From the NCBI RefSeq assembly GCF_011044155.1, contig NZ_CP049056.1, positions 3,166,001 to 3,230,000 on the forward strand: DNA of 64,000 bases, read 5' to 3'. Source of the DNA: Pikeienuella piscinae. Its GTDB lineage: Bacteria; Pseudomonadota; Alphaproteobacteria; Rhodobacterales; Rhodobacteraceae. Below are positions 7,772-16,287 of the stretch, piece after piece. The translations under genes were made by a program, and so were the position numbers. Positions within the stretch are counted from its first letter, which is position 1, and every line of letters begins with the position of its first letter. The notes under the pieces are model-generated. The model did not search any database and was not told where the DNA came from. It was given only the letters and a program-made list of their open reading frames with translations.

Positions 7772-8835
7772 CGCGCGAGCGTCGCCGCCTGCGCGTCGCC
7801 GATTGGCCCGATGCTGATCGCGCGATGTGGGTGGAGCTCTTCCGGACGGGCGACATCCTCGACGGCGCCGGGCCGCTCGCGCATCTCCGCCCGGCGACCC
7901 GCGGCATTCACGAGACCGCCTACGCCTTCTGGCTCGGCTTCCTCCGCGACGCGGGCGTCGATCTCGCCGCCGAGGCGCCGGTCGAGCGGATGACCGACGT
8001 CCGACTTCTCGCCTACCTCACCGCCCTCGACGGGCTCTCGCTCGCCAGCAGGGCGCAGCGCGTCCACCGGCTCTATCTGACCCTCCGCGCCGCGGCGCCG
8101 AGGCGCGACTGGGCCCGGCTCAGGACCGCGGCGCTGCGTCTCCAACGCCTCGAATCCCGCGCCGGCGCGCGAAGGCTCCCGGCCGCGGAGGTCTCGGCCG
8201 CGACGCTCGTCCAGCTTGGCGCGGCGCTGGTCCGCGAGGCGCAGGATGACCCCGGCCTCGACCCGGTCGCCCGCGCCGTCCGCGCCCGCGACGGCGCGGC
8301 GATCCTGCTCCTCGCCTATTGCCCGCTCCGGATCGGCAACTTCGCGCGGCTGGAAAGCGGCCGCTCTCTGCTCGAGAGTGGCGACGGCTACGTCATCGTG
8401 ATCGAGCCGGAAGCGGCCAAGGCAGGCCGGTCGATCACCATGTCTGTCGCCGCCCCCGCCGCCGCGGCGCTCCGTCTCTGGCTCGGCGATCATCGCCCCG
8501 TTCTGGCGAAGGCGGAGCGGAGCGGCGCCTTCGTCTGGCTCGCCAGAACCGGCGCGCCCTACGCCCCCTACAAGTTCAGCGAGAGGATCGCTGCGATCAC
8601 CCGCCTGCGCCTCGGCGCCCCGATCTCCGCCCACCGCTTCCGCGCCTGCGCCGCGACCACCATCGCCGAGATCGCCCCCGATCAGGCGCGCATCATCCAA
8701 CCGCTCCTCACCCACTCCACCGCAAAGGTCGCCGACAAGGCCTACAACCGCGCCGCAATGCGCACCGCAGTGGAGCGGTATGGCGAGGCGCTGGACGCCG
8801 TGCGGGCCGGAAGCAAGACTAAACGCTCTGGGTGA
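7768..8835 (+). CDS. Tyrosine recombinase 2 (integrase family)
   Basis: 355 residues, translationally coupled to recombinase 1. Catalytic residues: Arg188 in CPLRIGNF, His289 and Arg292 in AHRFR, His316 in LLTHS and Tyr326 in KAYNR. The His-to-Tyr spacing of 10 residues equals that in recombinase 1. It is shorter because its N-terminal arm region is smaller. Tandem, overlapping tyrosine recombinases are known from several integrative elements, where the enzymes act together on one site. A short dyad (GGGTGA-AC-TCACCC, 8830-8843) covers the stop codon. No element boundary matching this pair was recognised by eye. Confidence 0.87.
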   Translation: MTRERRRLRVADWPDADRAMWVELFRTGDILDGAGPLAHLRPATRGIHETAYAFWLGFLRDAGVDLAAEAPVERMTDVRLLAYLTALDGLSLASRAQRVHRLYLTLRAAAPRRDWARLRTAALRLQRLESRAGARRLPAAEVSAATLVQLGAALVREAQDDPGLDPVARAVRARDGAAILLLAYCPLRIGNFARLESGRSLLESGDGYVIVIEPEAAKAGRSITMSVAAPAAAALRLWLGDHRPVLAKAERSGAFVWLARTGAPYAPYKFSERIAAITRLRLGAPISAHRFRACAATTIAEIAPDQARIIQPLLTHSTAKVADKAYNRAAMRTAVERYGEALDAVRAGSKTKRSG

Positions 8836-8919
8836 ACTCACCCGCGTCGCGCTTCCCATCTGGACGCATTTGGTCGCGCTACGGATCAGCGTCGGGGCTG
8901 ATTCCGGGTCAGGCCACTG

Positions 8920-9110
8920 CCGCCTCCTTGAAGAGAGTGTTCGTGCGCCGCATCGCGTGAAGGATAACCGCCAGTTTCCGGGCCAGCGCAACCTTGGCCT
9001 TTCGCGGTCCAGTGCGTTCCGCGATCACCTTTGCCCATGTTCGCGGGCGGGGTCCACCGAGGTTCCGACAGAAGATCGCATTCGCGGCTTCATACAGGCA
9101 TCTCCAGCTG
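8920..9110 (-). pseudogene. C-terminal remnant of an IS110-family transposase
   Basis: On the minus strand this region reads LYEAANAIFCRN, then ERTGPRKAKVALARKLAVIL and HAMRRTNTLFKE, matching the C-terminus of IS110-family transposases (typically LYEAA...KKAKVAVARKLAVILHRMW). Only about 60 residues survive and no start exists. It is a different lineage from the copy at 1981-3013. The surrounding 8836-9297 otherwise holds nothing I can recognise and marks a join between the recombinase module and the membrane-nuclease gene. Confidence 0.75.
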
Positions 9111-9297
9111 AAAGGCCCAACTCGTACTGACAGAGGCTCACCTGAGTGGCGCTGTCCTCCGGTCCGGGCCGGCTAAACGGCGGCGTATCCCGTCCCAATC
9201 GCTTCGACCGCGATCAGTTCCAGCCGCCGCTCCGCGAACGGGCTCCCGCCAACAGGGCGGGCTTGTAAATTTCTCGGTCCCGGCCGATCCTCCACAG

Positions 9298-11658
9298 ATG
9301 CAAGAGCCTATTGAAAACACACCGAAAATAACGCCTGAGGCGATTGTCTCCGGCATCGGATTCTTCGATCGTTCAGATCTCTGCGCGCTGATCGCCATTC
9401 TGGACGAGGCGAACACTCTCACCATCGCGAAAGGCGCCGTTGAGGATATCGGGCGCCGCCTCCGGCTGATCGAATCCAATCGCGGCGCCGGGCTGCGCAC
9501 CCGGGTCGACGATCTGGTTAAGTCGGACCTGCCGGACGCGGCCTTGCGTCACCGCTTATGGTACGGACTTTCGAAAGGGCTCGCGACCTCGGCGTCAACG
9601 CCGTTCTCGACCCGCTCCGGCCGAGCATCAGCGGCGTCGATGGCGGTCAGGGCGTCGGAGCGGCTTTCGCCGGCGCTTGTCCAGAGACGCCCACCCGACG
9701 CCCAGGAAAACATCGAAGGCGATGACCGCTCGGAGTTGGAGCGCCGCGCCGCCAGGCTCTGGGCCCGGACGCGTGAGAGCTTCGCGGGAGTGAAGCCGAT
9801 GCCGTTTCCGCGACTGGTCGAAGAAGAATTCCTCGACTTCCTCGCCGATGGCCGGACCCTTGAGACTATCGCGCAGTCCGCCGAACCAGAAGCGGCGGAA
9901 GCGCTCAGACGGGCGCACGTCGCGGCGCAAGTGGCGCTGGCGACGGGCGGCGGCTGGGCCGCCTTCGCCGCGATCGTCGGCTCCTCAGGCTTCGCGCCCT
10001 ACATCCTCGCCGCGCAGGCGAGCGCCTGGATCCCGCTCGTCAGCGGACCGGGGCTGGTGTCGCTCCTCGCTTTCGTCGTCAACCCTGTCACGCTCTTCGT
10101 CGGCTTCGGCGTTCTCGCCTGGTGGGGCGCGGCCCACTCCGCGAACGCCGTGAGAAGCCAGATGGCCGCGCGGCTCTGCGTGCTTCTGGCGATGCGCGGC
10201 GCGAGAGGCGCGGCGCGAGGCCTCGACATCTTCCTCGGCGACATGCGTCAGCTCGCCGACGCTCCGGAGACCCGTCTGGCGCATATGGACAGCGAGGACC
10301 TCCATTCCCACTGGCGCAAGGCGGCGTTCATCCGAACGCGGCGCTCACGGCCGATGCGGGCTCCGGCGGGCGAGCCCCCCGCCCCCTGGAACGCTCTGCC
10401 CGAATGGGCGTCCGCAAAGGCGGCCAAACCGAGCGCGACGGATCGGCTGAACTTCGCCGACGGGCTCGCGATCACGGCGCTTACAGCGGGCGAGATGCTC
10501 TGGCACGCCGCGGCCATCGACCGGAACGTGCTCATGGCGGCCGATTTCTCGCGCAGCGCCGATCTTGGCGACCCCCTGGCGTTCGCCGCCGCCGCCGGGA
10601 ACTTCGCAGTGGAAGGCGCCGGCTACTCGCTTCGGGGATACACGGCCGAGCGGTTTGTCATGGACCGGTTGATCGCGGACGGCCACGACGTGGCGCTGGC
10701 GCAGGCGAGCAACACCCCCGGGCTCGACCTTCTGGTCGACGGCGCGCCGGTGCAGGTCAAATGCGGCGTGAGCCTGAGCCTCCTGCGCGAGCATTTCGCG
10801 AAATACCCCGGGATTCCCGTGATTGCCAATGAAGAACTGGTGGACGAGGCATCCCGGTGCGGGGCCAACTGGGCCGATCTTGTCGGCACGGTTCCTGGCT
10901 TCGACGTCGCCGCGATCGAAGGGGACGTCGCCAGCGCCCTCGCGCATGCGGCGGGCCTCGCCGGTCCGGACATTCTGTTTTTCGCGTTCTCGGCGGGCGC
11001 TGTTCGCGGCGGTGTCGAGGTCTGGCGCGGCGAGATCGCGTTTGACGACCTTCCCGCCTGGCTGGTGATCGACGGCGTCGCCAGAGGCATGCTCGGGCTT
11101 CTCGGCGGGCACGGCGGCGCGTGGATCGGGCTCGTCGCGATCGGACCTGCGGGCGCGCTGATCCTGGGCCCGATCGCCGCCTGCGCGGCGCTGTTGGGGG
11201 CGGGAGCCGTGCGCGAACGCGTCACCAAGGCCCTCATGCGGAATTGGCATCGCGAGTTGCTCGCGCTGGCTGAGACCCTCCATCGCGCCGTGACCGCCAC
11301 ACTCGAACGCCGGATCGAAGGCCTCGGGCGGCGTTGCAAGGAACTGAATAAGTTGGCGAAGGGGCAGAATGCGAAATTGCTCGACTGGATGCGCGACCGC
11401 GCCGACGACGATCTGATCGCCGCGATCGAAGCGCGCGCCGAAACCACTGAACCGCCAAGGACGGAGGCGCTGGCGCTGGAACTGGTCGTCGAAGCCGCGC
11501 GGCTCGCGCCCGGAGACGCAGAGGCACTGCGGGCTCGCAAATCCATCGAACGACATCTCGAGAATCGGCCGAAGCTCTCGGACGTCGCGTTCCCTGCGTG
11601 GCCGGCGGCGTCGCCGGAAGGAGACGCTTCGGCGAAAGCGACGCCGTCGTCGGAATGA
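9298..11658 (+). CDS. Membrane-associated protein with PD-(D/E)XK-like nuclease motif, next to the CRISPR array
   Basis: 786 residues, not a family I can name. Residues ~212-277 are strongly hydrophobic (several helices ending FGVLAWWGA), and another hydrophobic block lies at ~598-640 (GLLGGHGGAWIGLVAIG). Between them, from ~442, is a restriction-nuclease-like core: YTAERFVMDRLIADGHDV (Glu451), then GLDLLVDGAPVQVKCG with Asp477 and Gln486-Val487-Lys488. That D-x8-QxK spacing and the hydrophobic pattern resemble the QxK variant of PD-(D/E)XK enzymes such as Mrr. The C-terminal ~120 residues are charged and helical. The start at ATG 9298 lacks a strong ribosome site. Its stop lies 145 bp from the trailer end of the CRISPR array, and it points towards the array. 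A defence role is inferred from position and motif. Confidence 0.6.
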   Translation: MQEPIENTPKITPEAIVSGIGFFDRSDLCALIAILDEANTLTIAKGAVEDIGRRLRLIESNRGAGLRTRVDDLVKSDLPDAALRHRLWYGLSKGLATSASTPFSTRSGRASAASMAVRASERLSPALVQRRPPDAQENIEGDDRSELERRAARLWARTRESFAGVKPMPFPRLVEEEFLDFLADGRTLETIAQSAEPEAAEALRRAHVAAQVALATGGGWAAFAAIVGSSGFAPYILAAQASAWIPLVSGPGLVSLLAFVVNPVTLFVGFGVLAWWGAAHSANAVRSQMAARLCVLLAMRGARGAARGLDIFLGDMRQLADAPETRLAHMDSEDLHSHWRKAAFIRTRRSRPMRAPAGEPPAPWNALPEWASAKAAKPSATDRLNFADGLAITALTAGEMLWHAAAIDRNVLMAADFSRSADLGDPLAFAAAAGNFAVEGAGYSLRGYTAERFVMDRLIADGHDVALAQASNTPGLDLLVDGAPVQVKCGVSLSLLREHFAKYPGIPVIANEELVDEASRCGANWADLVGTVPGFDVAAIEGDVASALAHAAGLAGPDILFFAFSAGAVRGGVEVWRGEIAFDDLPAWLVIDGVARGMLGLLGGHGGAWIGLVAIGPAGALILGPIAACAALLGAGAVRERVTKALMRNWHRELLALAETLHRAVTATLERRIEGLGRRCKELNKLAKGQNAKLLDWMRDRADDDLIAAIEARAETTEPPRTEALALELVVEAARLAPGDAEALRARKSIERHLENRPKLSDVAFPAWPAASPEGDASAKATPSSE

Positions 11659-11764
11659 TCAATTGTACGCCAATGGGACTGGCGGGATCGGATTCGCGCC
11701 GGCGTCGCCGGTCTTTGCGTTCGGACTGCAGGCGAAAGCGCGCAACTGTGCAGCCTGCTTGACG

Positions 11765-11801
11765 CGCCTCCATGATATCGAATCAGCCTAAGTTGGAGGC
11801 G
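11765..11801 (-). terminator. Hairpin at the trailer end of the CRISPR array
   Basis: Perfect 8-bp arms CGCCTCCA (11765-11772) and TGGAGGCG (11794-11801) with a 21-base loop, just beyond the last, degenerate repeat in the direction of array transcription. It may stop or process the pre-crRNA. No U-rich tail was seen, so an intrinsic terminator is unproven. Confidence 0.3.
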
Positions 11802-11803
11802 AC

Positions 11804-13274
11804 TCTTCAATCCGCTGCCCCGTGAGGGGGCGACGGTAAACGCTGTATGCCCCGCCCGGCGGAACCAGTTTCAATCCGCGCCCCCGTGAGGGGGCGACTC
11901 GCGCCGTTGGAATAATTGCTGCGCAGCCGGGGGAGTTTCAATCCGCGCCCCCGTGAGGGGGCGACGAGACCGAACAGCCCGGTGTTGGTGGCGGTGATGT
12001 TTCAATCCGCGCCCCCGTGAGGGGGCGACCGTTGACCCGGGACTGCACCGAGCGGTAGGTCGGGTTTCAATCCGCGCCCCCGTGAGGGGGCGACGGCGGA
12101 TCAGGGATATCAGGACCGCACATGTGCAGTTTCAATCCGCGCCCCCGTGAGGGGGCGACCCCGTGCCGTTCCGCGCCTCCGCCGTGCGCCTGACGTTTCA
12201 ATCCGCGCCCCCGTGAGGGGGCGACCTTCCTCCGCCCCGGTCTTGGTGTCGAACGCGCCGTTTCAATCCGCGCCCCCGTGAGGGGGCGACAAGGTCCGCA
12301 TCAGGTCACCTCAGCGTCTGGATGTTTCAATCCGCGCCCCCGTGAGGGGGCGACCCGAGCGTGTTGACCAGCGCGACGCCCTCGGAATCGTTTCAATCCG
12401 CGCCCCCGTGAGGGGGCGACGTGCTTTCCCGGCGCAGGACCGAGCCGACCCGACCGTTTCAATCCGCGCCCCCGTGAGGGGGCGACTTCACATCGACGTT
12501 TTCAGTTCGGCGGGCGCGGCGTTTCAATCCGCGCCCCCGTGAGGGGGCGACGTGAGCGTCATAAGGCGGCATCCTCCCGCTCGGGGGTTTCAATCCGCGC
12601 CCCCGTGAGGGGGCGACTTGAAGCGATCACGGAAAGTCGCCTCCACCATGTCGTTTCAATCCGCGCCCCCGTGAGGGGGCGACGCGACGACGCGCCAGAC
12701 TTCGCGCCTCTTGCGGAGGTTTCAATCCGCGCCCCCGTGAGGGGGCGACCTCCGAGCCGCTGGCGAAGGTGATGGACAAAATAGGTTTCAATCCGCGCCC
12801 CCGTGAGGGGGCGACTGGTCGACGCCTATCTCCGCTCCCGCGATCTGGATGTTTCAATCCGCGCCCCCGTGAGGGGGCGACGCGGCGCGTGGGGCGGGCG
12901 CGGCTCGGGCAAGTCGTTTCAATCCGCGCCCCCGTGAGGGGGCGACCGCCCATTGGCGGGCTGTTGACGCCATCGCAGCCGTTTCAATCCGCGCCCCCGT
13001 GAGGGGGCGACGACAACGCCGTTCGCTGCGTCCTGAATGACGGCGGTGTTTCAATCCGCGCCCCCGTGAGGGGGCGACTCGCGAATGCCCGCCGCGATGT
13101 TCGGGGTCACTGGTTTCAATCCGCGCCCCCGTGAGGGGGCGACATCTACTGCTTCTCAGATCACGCCTACGGCAAATTGTTTCAATCCGCGCCCCCGTGA
13201 GGGGGCGACCCGCGGCGCCCGGCGGGACGCTGCGCGAGATCAGGTTTCAATCCGCGCCCCCGTGAGGGGGCGAC
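11804..13274 (-). CRISPR. Type I-C CRISPR array, 23 repeats and 22 spacers
   Basis: 31-bp repeats; on the plus strand each begins GTTTCAATCCGCG and ends GAGGGGGCGAC. In the transcribed (minus) sense the repeat contains the stem CGCCCCC-TCAC-GGGGGCG and ends in ATTGAAAC, the usual I-C 3' end. Repeats start at 11804, 11868, 11935, 11999, 12064, 12129, 12195, 12260, 12324, 12390, 12456, 12521, 12587, 12653, 12719, 12785, 12851, 12916, 12981, 13048, 13113, 13179 and 13244. Spacers are 33-36 bp and all different. Twenty-two repeats look identical; only the one at 11804 is degenerate (four changes). A single degenerate repeat marks the old, leader-distal end, so the array is read leftward from the cas2 side. 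Confidence 0.98.
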
Positions 13275-13451
13275 TGTATCGAAATAGGCCCTTGAGAACG
13301 CTGGCGAAAGTCATGATCGACTGCGAAACTGCAAGAATGGCGGCGCAGAGCCATAAGCGATGGCGTTCAGGCAGAGATTTCTACCAACGATGTCAAAGAG
13401 CTAACGATTCTGCGAACCCGCCAAGGAAACGTCAACCGCTTCCGGTTCGCA
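13275..13451 (-). promoter_or_regulatory. CRISPR leader
   Basis: 177 bp between the leader-proximal repeat and the cas2 stop codon. Orientation follows from the degenerate repeat at the other end and from the downstream position relative to the cas operon. It is less GC-rich than the array (runs such as AAATAG and GAATGG), as leaders usually are. The array promoter and spacer-integration signals should lie here, but I cannot point to exact boxes. Confidence 0.7.
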
Positions 13452-13742
13452 TCAGAAGATCAATGGACCGTCATAGTCAATCGCGGGTTTTGCGCCGAGA
13501 TGCTCCACACGCCGCTTCCAGTTCGTTCCAAGCATGTAGAAACGAAGGGAGTCCACTTTCGGGTCTATTTCCGTCATCAATCGATGCTTCAGAAGCGCCC
13601 ACTGCGCCGGGTTCAGATCACATTCGAAGACCGAGTACTGCACGCGCTGACCATAGTCGACACAGGCGCGAGCGACCCGTCGGAGGCGGCGGGCGCCGCC
13701 CGGAGTGTCAGTCTTTACATCATAGGTCACAAGAACAAGCAT
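13452..13742 (-). CDS. cas2: CRISPR-associated endonuclease Cas2
   Basis: 96 residues from the ATG at 13742, directly preceded by GGAGGTGAA. The N-terminus MLVLVTYDVKT carries the conserved Asp8 after the first beta strand, and VQYSVFEC is the typical second strand of the ferredoxin-like fold. Together with Cas1 it forms the spacer-integration complex. The frame extends upstream into cas1, but the ribosome site and normal family length support this start. Last gene of the cas operon, adjacent to the leader. Confidence 0.97.
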   Translation of the reverse strand: MLVLVTYDVKTDTPGGARRLRRVARACVDYGQRVQYSVFECDLNPAQWALLKHRLMTEIDPKVDSLRFYMLGTNWKRRVEHLGAKPAIDYDGPLIF

Positions 13743-13743
13743 T

Positions 13744-14769
13744 TCACCTCCACACATAGGCGGGATAGCCATCGAGGTCGCCACGCAGGTGACGGGCAAG
13801 AAGCTGCGCCTGAAGATGAGGCAAGAGGCCGATTTCAACGTCCTCGTGGAGGAATGGATGTTTCACTCGCACGCGCTTTCGTTCTTGCCAAGTGGTTAGA
13901 ACCGTCCGCCGACCATCGTCCGTCAGAAACACCCCGCCGGCGCCGTCTTCGCGAAAGTCCGCCACCGCCAGTTGCCGCCGATTGAGTAAGGTAAGGCAAA
14001 GGCGATCGGCCAATGGCGCGCGGAACTCTTCCATCAGATCGAGCGCAAGAGAAGGGCGGCCCGGCCGGTCGCGATGCAGGAACCCCATCTGCGGATCGAG
14101 GCCGACTCCCTCCGCCGCCGCCCGGCAGTCCTGAACGAGGAGCGAATACAGAAAAGAGAGCACGGCGTTCGGCCTGCTCTTCGGGGGTCGACGCGAACGG
14201 CCGACGAAAGCCATCTCCGGCGCTCGGATCAGATGGTCGAAAACGCCGAAATAGGCGTTGGCGCCCTCCCCTTCCAAGCCACGGAGCTTGTCGAGATCCG
14301 GCGCGTCCAGAGCCTTGCGGGCGGTGTCCGACAGCCGGCGCTCGGCGTCTTCGACCGCCGTATCGGCGACGGTGTCGTCGCCCGCATGGTCCCGCAGGTG
14401 GCGCCGAAGGACGCCACGTTGATTGGCCGATTTCGCCGCAACGACGGCGCGCGCCACGGCGAGCGGCGCATCGCGGGTCGCTTCATGCTGCGCTCGGCGG
14501 AGGAGCACGTTGCCGCCTTGCGGGCCCTCCACCCGGGCGAGGAATCGGCCGGATCGGCTCATCAAGCTGATCGCGACTGCCTCCTCCGCACAAAAGCCGA
14601 TCAGCGCCGGAGAAAGGCCGATCGCGCCGAATGTCACGATCGAGCCGAGCAGATGGACCGGCGCCCGCCCCCGCTCCGCGCCGTCCATCTCGACCACAAC
14701 ATTCGCGCCCTCCTTGCGCAGCCAGGCACCGTCGGTTGTCACATAGAGGGTGTTAAGCAATTTTTTCAT
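13744..14769 (-). CDS. cas1: CRISPR-associated integrase Cas1, type I-C
   Basis: 341 residues from ATG 14769, which overlaps the cas4 stop by ATGA. The N-terminal beta domain (MKKLLNTLYVTTDGAWLRKE) is typical of I-C Cas1. Metal-binding residues of the helical domain are visible: Glu166 in LEGEGANAYF, His232 in FLHRDRPGRPSLALD and Asp244 in LALDLMEEFR. It catalyses insertion of new spacers at the leader end with Cas2, and in I-C works with Cas4. One base separates its stop from the cas2 start. No defect seen. Confidence 0.97.
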   Translation of the reverse strand: MKKLLNTLYVTTDGAWLRKEGANVVVEMDGAERGRAPVHLLGSIVTFGAIGLSPALIGFCAEEAVAISLMSRSGRFLARVEGPQGGNVLLRRAQHEATRDAPLAVARAVVAAKSANQRGVLRRHLRDHAGDDTVADTAVEDAERRLSDTARKALDAPDLDKLRGLEGEGANAYFGVFDHLIRAPEMAFVGRSRRPPKSRPNAVLSFLYSLLVQDCRAAAEGVGLDPQMGFLHRDRPGRPSLALDLMEEFRAPLADRLCLTLLNRRQLAVADFREDGAGGVFLTDDGRRTVLTTWQERKRVRVKHPFLHEDVEIGLLPHLQAQLLARHLRGDLDGYPAYVWR

Positions 14770-15401
14770 TCGGGCGCGCCAGCTCGGGCGACGGCGCGCC
14801 GCAGCCAGCCGTCGACCGCTGGCGGAGCGGAGAGTCGCTCGGGCCTGCAAAGTGGTTTCAGCGAGCAGGCGCGACACCGGGCCGCCTCGAATACGGGCGC
14901 TGGAACGCGGCCCGCGCTCAACACGGCGCGGGCCTCCTCGATCACGGAAACGGTTAACTGGCGAAGGCTTTCATCAATCGCGACCGGCGTGCGGCGGCGA
15001 CGCTCCCCATAGAAAAGCGCGCCCTCGAGAACCGGACGTCCAAACGCCTCTTCGAGGCAGAGCGCCTGAGCGCAGAGCTGAACCTCATCCGCGCGATGCG
15101 CCTTCGGGCGGCCACGCTTGTACTCGACCGGGAATGGCCCAACGTGGTGCAGTTCGACGATGTCCGCGACGCCATGGAGGCCGTACGTTTCCGACAAGAG
15201 CTCGACGGCCCGAAGAATGAGTGCGCCGCCGTGTCGGTCAGACGCGCCGCCATCGGCGCGTTCGTGGAGAATCCGACCCTCCGCCGTCAGGCGGTTCTCG
15301 GCCCAGAGCCGCTCGACATGGATCAGCGCGCATTGGCGCGGACAGAACAGCCAATGCTGCAGCGCCGAAATCGGCAGCGAGAGCCGCTCAGAACCGCTCA
15401 A
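14766..15401 (-). CDS. cas4: CRISPR-associated exonuclease Cas4, type I-C
   Basis: 211 residues. Iron-sulfur ligands are present at the N-terminus (FCPRQC, Cys20) and in the C-terminal cluster CRACSLKPLC (Cys176, Cys179, Cys185). The RecB-like nuclease core has Asp80 in GVADIVEL and Glu93-Tyr-Lys95 in VEYKRG. Cas4 trims prespacers and checks the PAM before integration. The apparent start is a TTG at 15401 inside the end of cas7 (14-bp overlap); the family N-terminus (LPISALQHW) begins within ten residues, so little can be missing. Confidence 0.95.
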   Translation of the reverse strand: MSGSERLSLPISALQHWLFCPRQCALIHVERLWAENRLTAEGRILHERADGGASDRHGGALILRAVELLSETYGLHGVADIVELHHVGPFPVEYKRGRPKAHRADEVQLCAQALCLEEAFGRPVLEGALFYGERRRRTPVAIDESLRQLTVSVIEEARAVLSAGRVPAPVFEAARCRACSLKPLCRPERLSAPPAVDGWLRRAVARAGAPE

Positions 15402-16287
15402 CCAACTCGACGCCGGCTGGCAGCCCCTCCCGATCCGCCTCGATCACATAGTCCCGGAATGCACGAGCGGGCTGCAGGTTGTGGAGCCGTTTGTCTCCGA
15501 TCGCGACGGTCTCGTCCTCGATTCGGCGCGCAACGCTGATCCGCTCGAAAAGCCGATGCGCCTGCGCCGAACCGAGCGCGCTCTCGTGACGAAAGAGAAA
15601 GAGCTTGCGCGCAGCCATCTCGCCGCGCGCTGCGGAGCGGTCGAACTCGAACATGTTCTCAAGGGCCCTCCATAGGAGTTCGAGATCGTCCTCGGAGAAG
15701 CCGGTCTTCTCTGCGAGCTTGGCGTTGACGAAGCCATGGACGCGGTAGAGGCTGTAGGGCACGATGTGCTTGCGACCCATCGTCCGCTCCTTCTCGAGAT
15801 CCTTCTTGTTGGTCACGGATGAGCGGGTGATCGAGATCTCAAGCGGCATGATCGCCTCCGCCGAGCGGGCGAAGGCGAGCTGGATCGGACCCCGCACCTG
15901 GCCGGCGTTCACTTCGGTCGTCATCACGGCGCCGAATGCGCGGATGTCGAAGTAATTTGCGCACATCCACTCGGTGATACGCCGGCCATCTTGCTCCTTG
16001 GGAAGCTTCTTCGCTACCGGGGTCAGGCCGACCGCTTCGTAGGCTTTCGCATGAGTCTGGTTCAGCACCGTTCGTTCGGTCATATAGATGCCGTGGCCTG
16101 GCTCACCCTCTTTCACCATCGCCACGTAGTTTCGGATCTTCCGTTTCAGCGCGACGTCGCTGACAAGTCCCTGGCTCGTCTCGGGGTCCATCCGCGGCAG
16201 GTTGCCGGCATCCGGATCGCCATTCGGGTTGCCGTCGGCGACATCGAAGAAGAGCACAAAATCGTAACGATTAGCGACGGCATTCAT
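15388..16287 (-). CDS. cas7: Cascade backbone subunit Cas7 (Csd2), type I-C
   Basis: 299 residues beginning MNAVANRYDFVLFFDVADGNPNGDPDAGNLPR, with the strongly conserved NPNGDPD segment of Csd2/Cas7c. GHGIYMTERTVLNQTHAKAYEAVG and DIRAFGAVMTTEVNAGQVRGPIQ are further family blocks. Several copies line the crRNA in the I-C effector. The start overlaps the cas8c stop by ATGA (16284-16287). Confidence 0.96.
   Translation of the reverse strand: MNAVANRYDFVLFFDVADGNPNGDPDAGNLPRMDPETSQGLVSDVALKRKIRNYVAMVKEGEPGHGIYMTERTVLNQTHAKAYEAVGLTPVAKKLPKEQDGRRITEWMCANYFDIRAFGAVMTTEVNAGQVRGPIQLAFARSAEAIMPLEISITRSSVTNKKDLEKERTMGRKHIVPYSLYRVHGFVNAKLAEKTGFSEDDLELLWRALENMFEFDRSAARGEMAARKLFLFRHESALGSAQAHRLFERISVARRIEDETVAIGDKRLHNLQPARAFRDYVIEADREGLPAGVELVERF

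Noticed and set aside
7705-8991. 428-codon minus-strand frame opposite recombinase 2
   Set aside because: Shadow of the plus-strand recombinase gene with its intact catalytic residues.
10345-11810. Minus-strand frames of ~400 codons opposite the membrane nuclease gene
   Set aside because: Low-complexity shadow translations; the plus-strand reading has coherent hydrophobic segments and a nuclease-like core.
12342-13300. Open frames through the CRISPR array on both strands with repeated Ile-Arg-Ala-Pro or Pro-Ser-Arg-Gly motifs
   Set aside because: They are translations of CRISPR repeats; spacer-repeat periodicity explains them fully.
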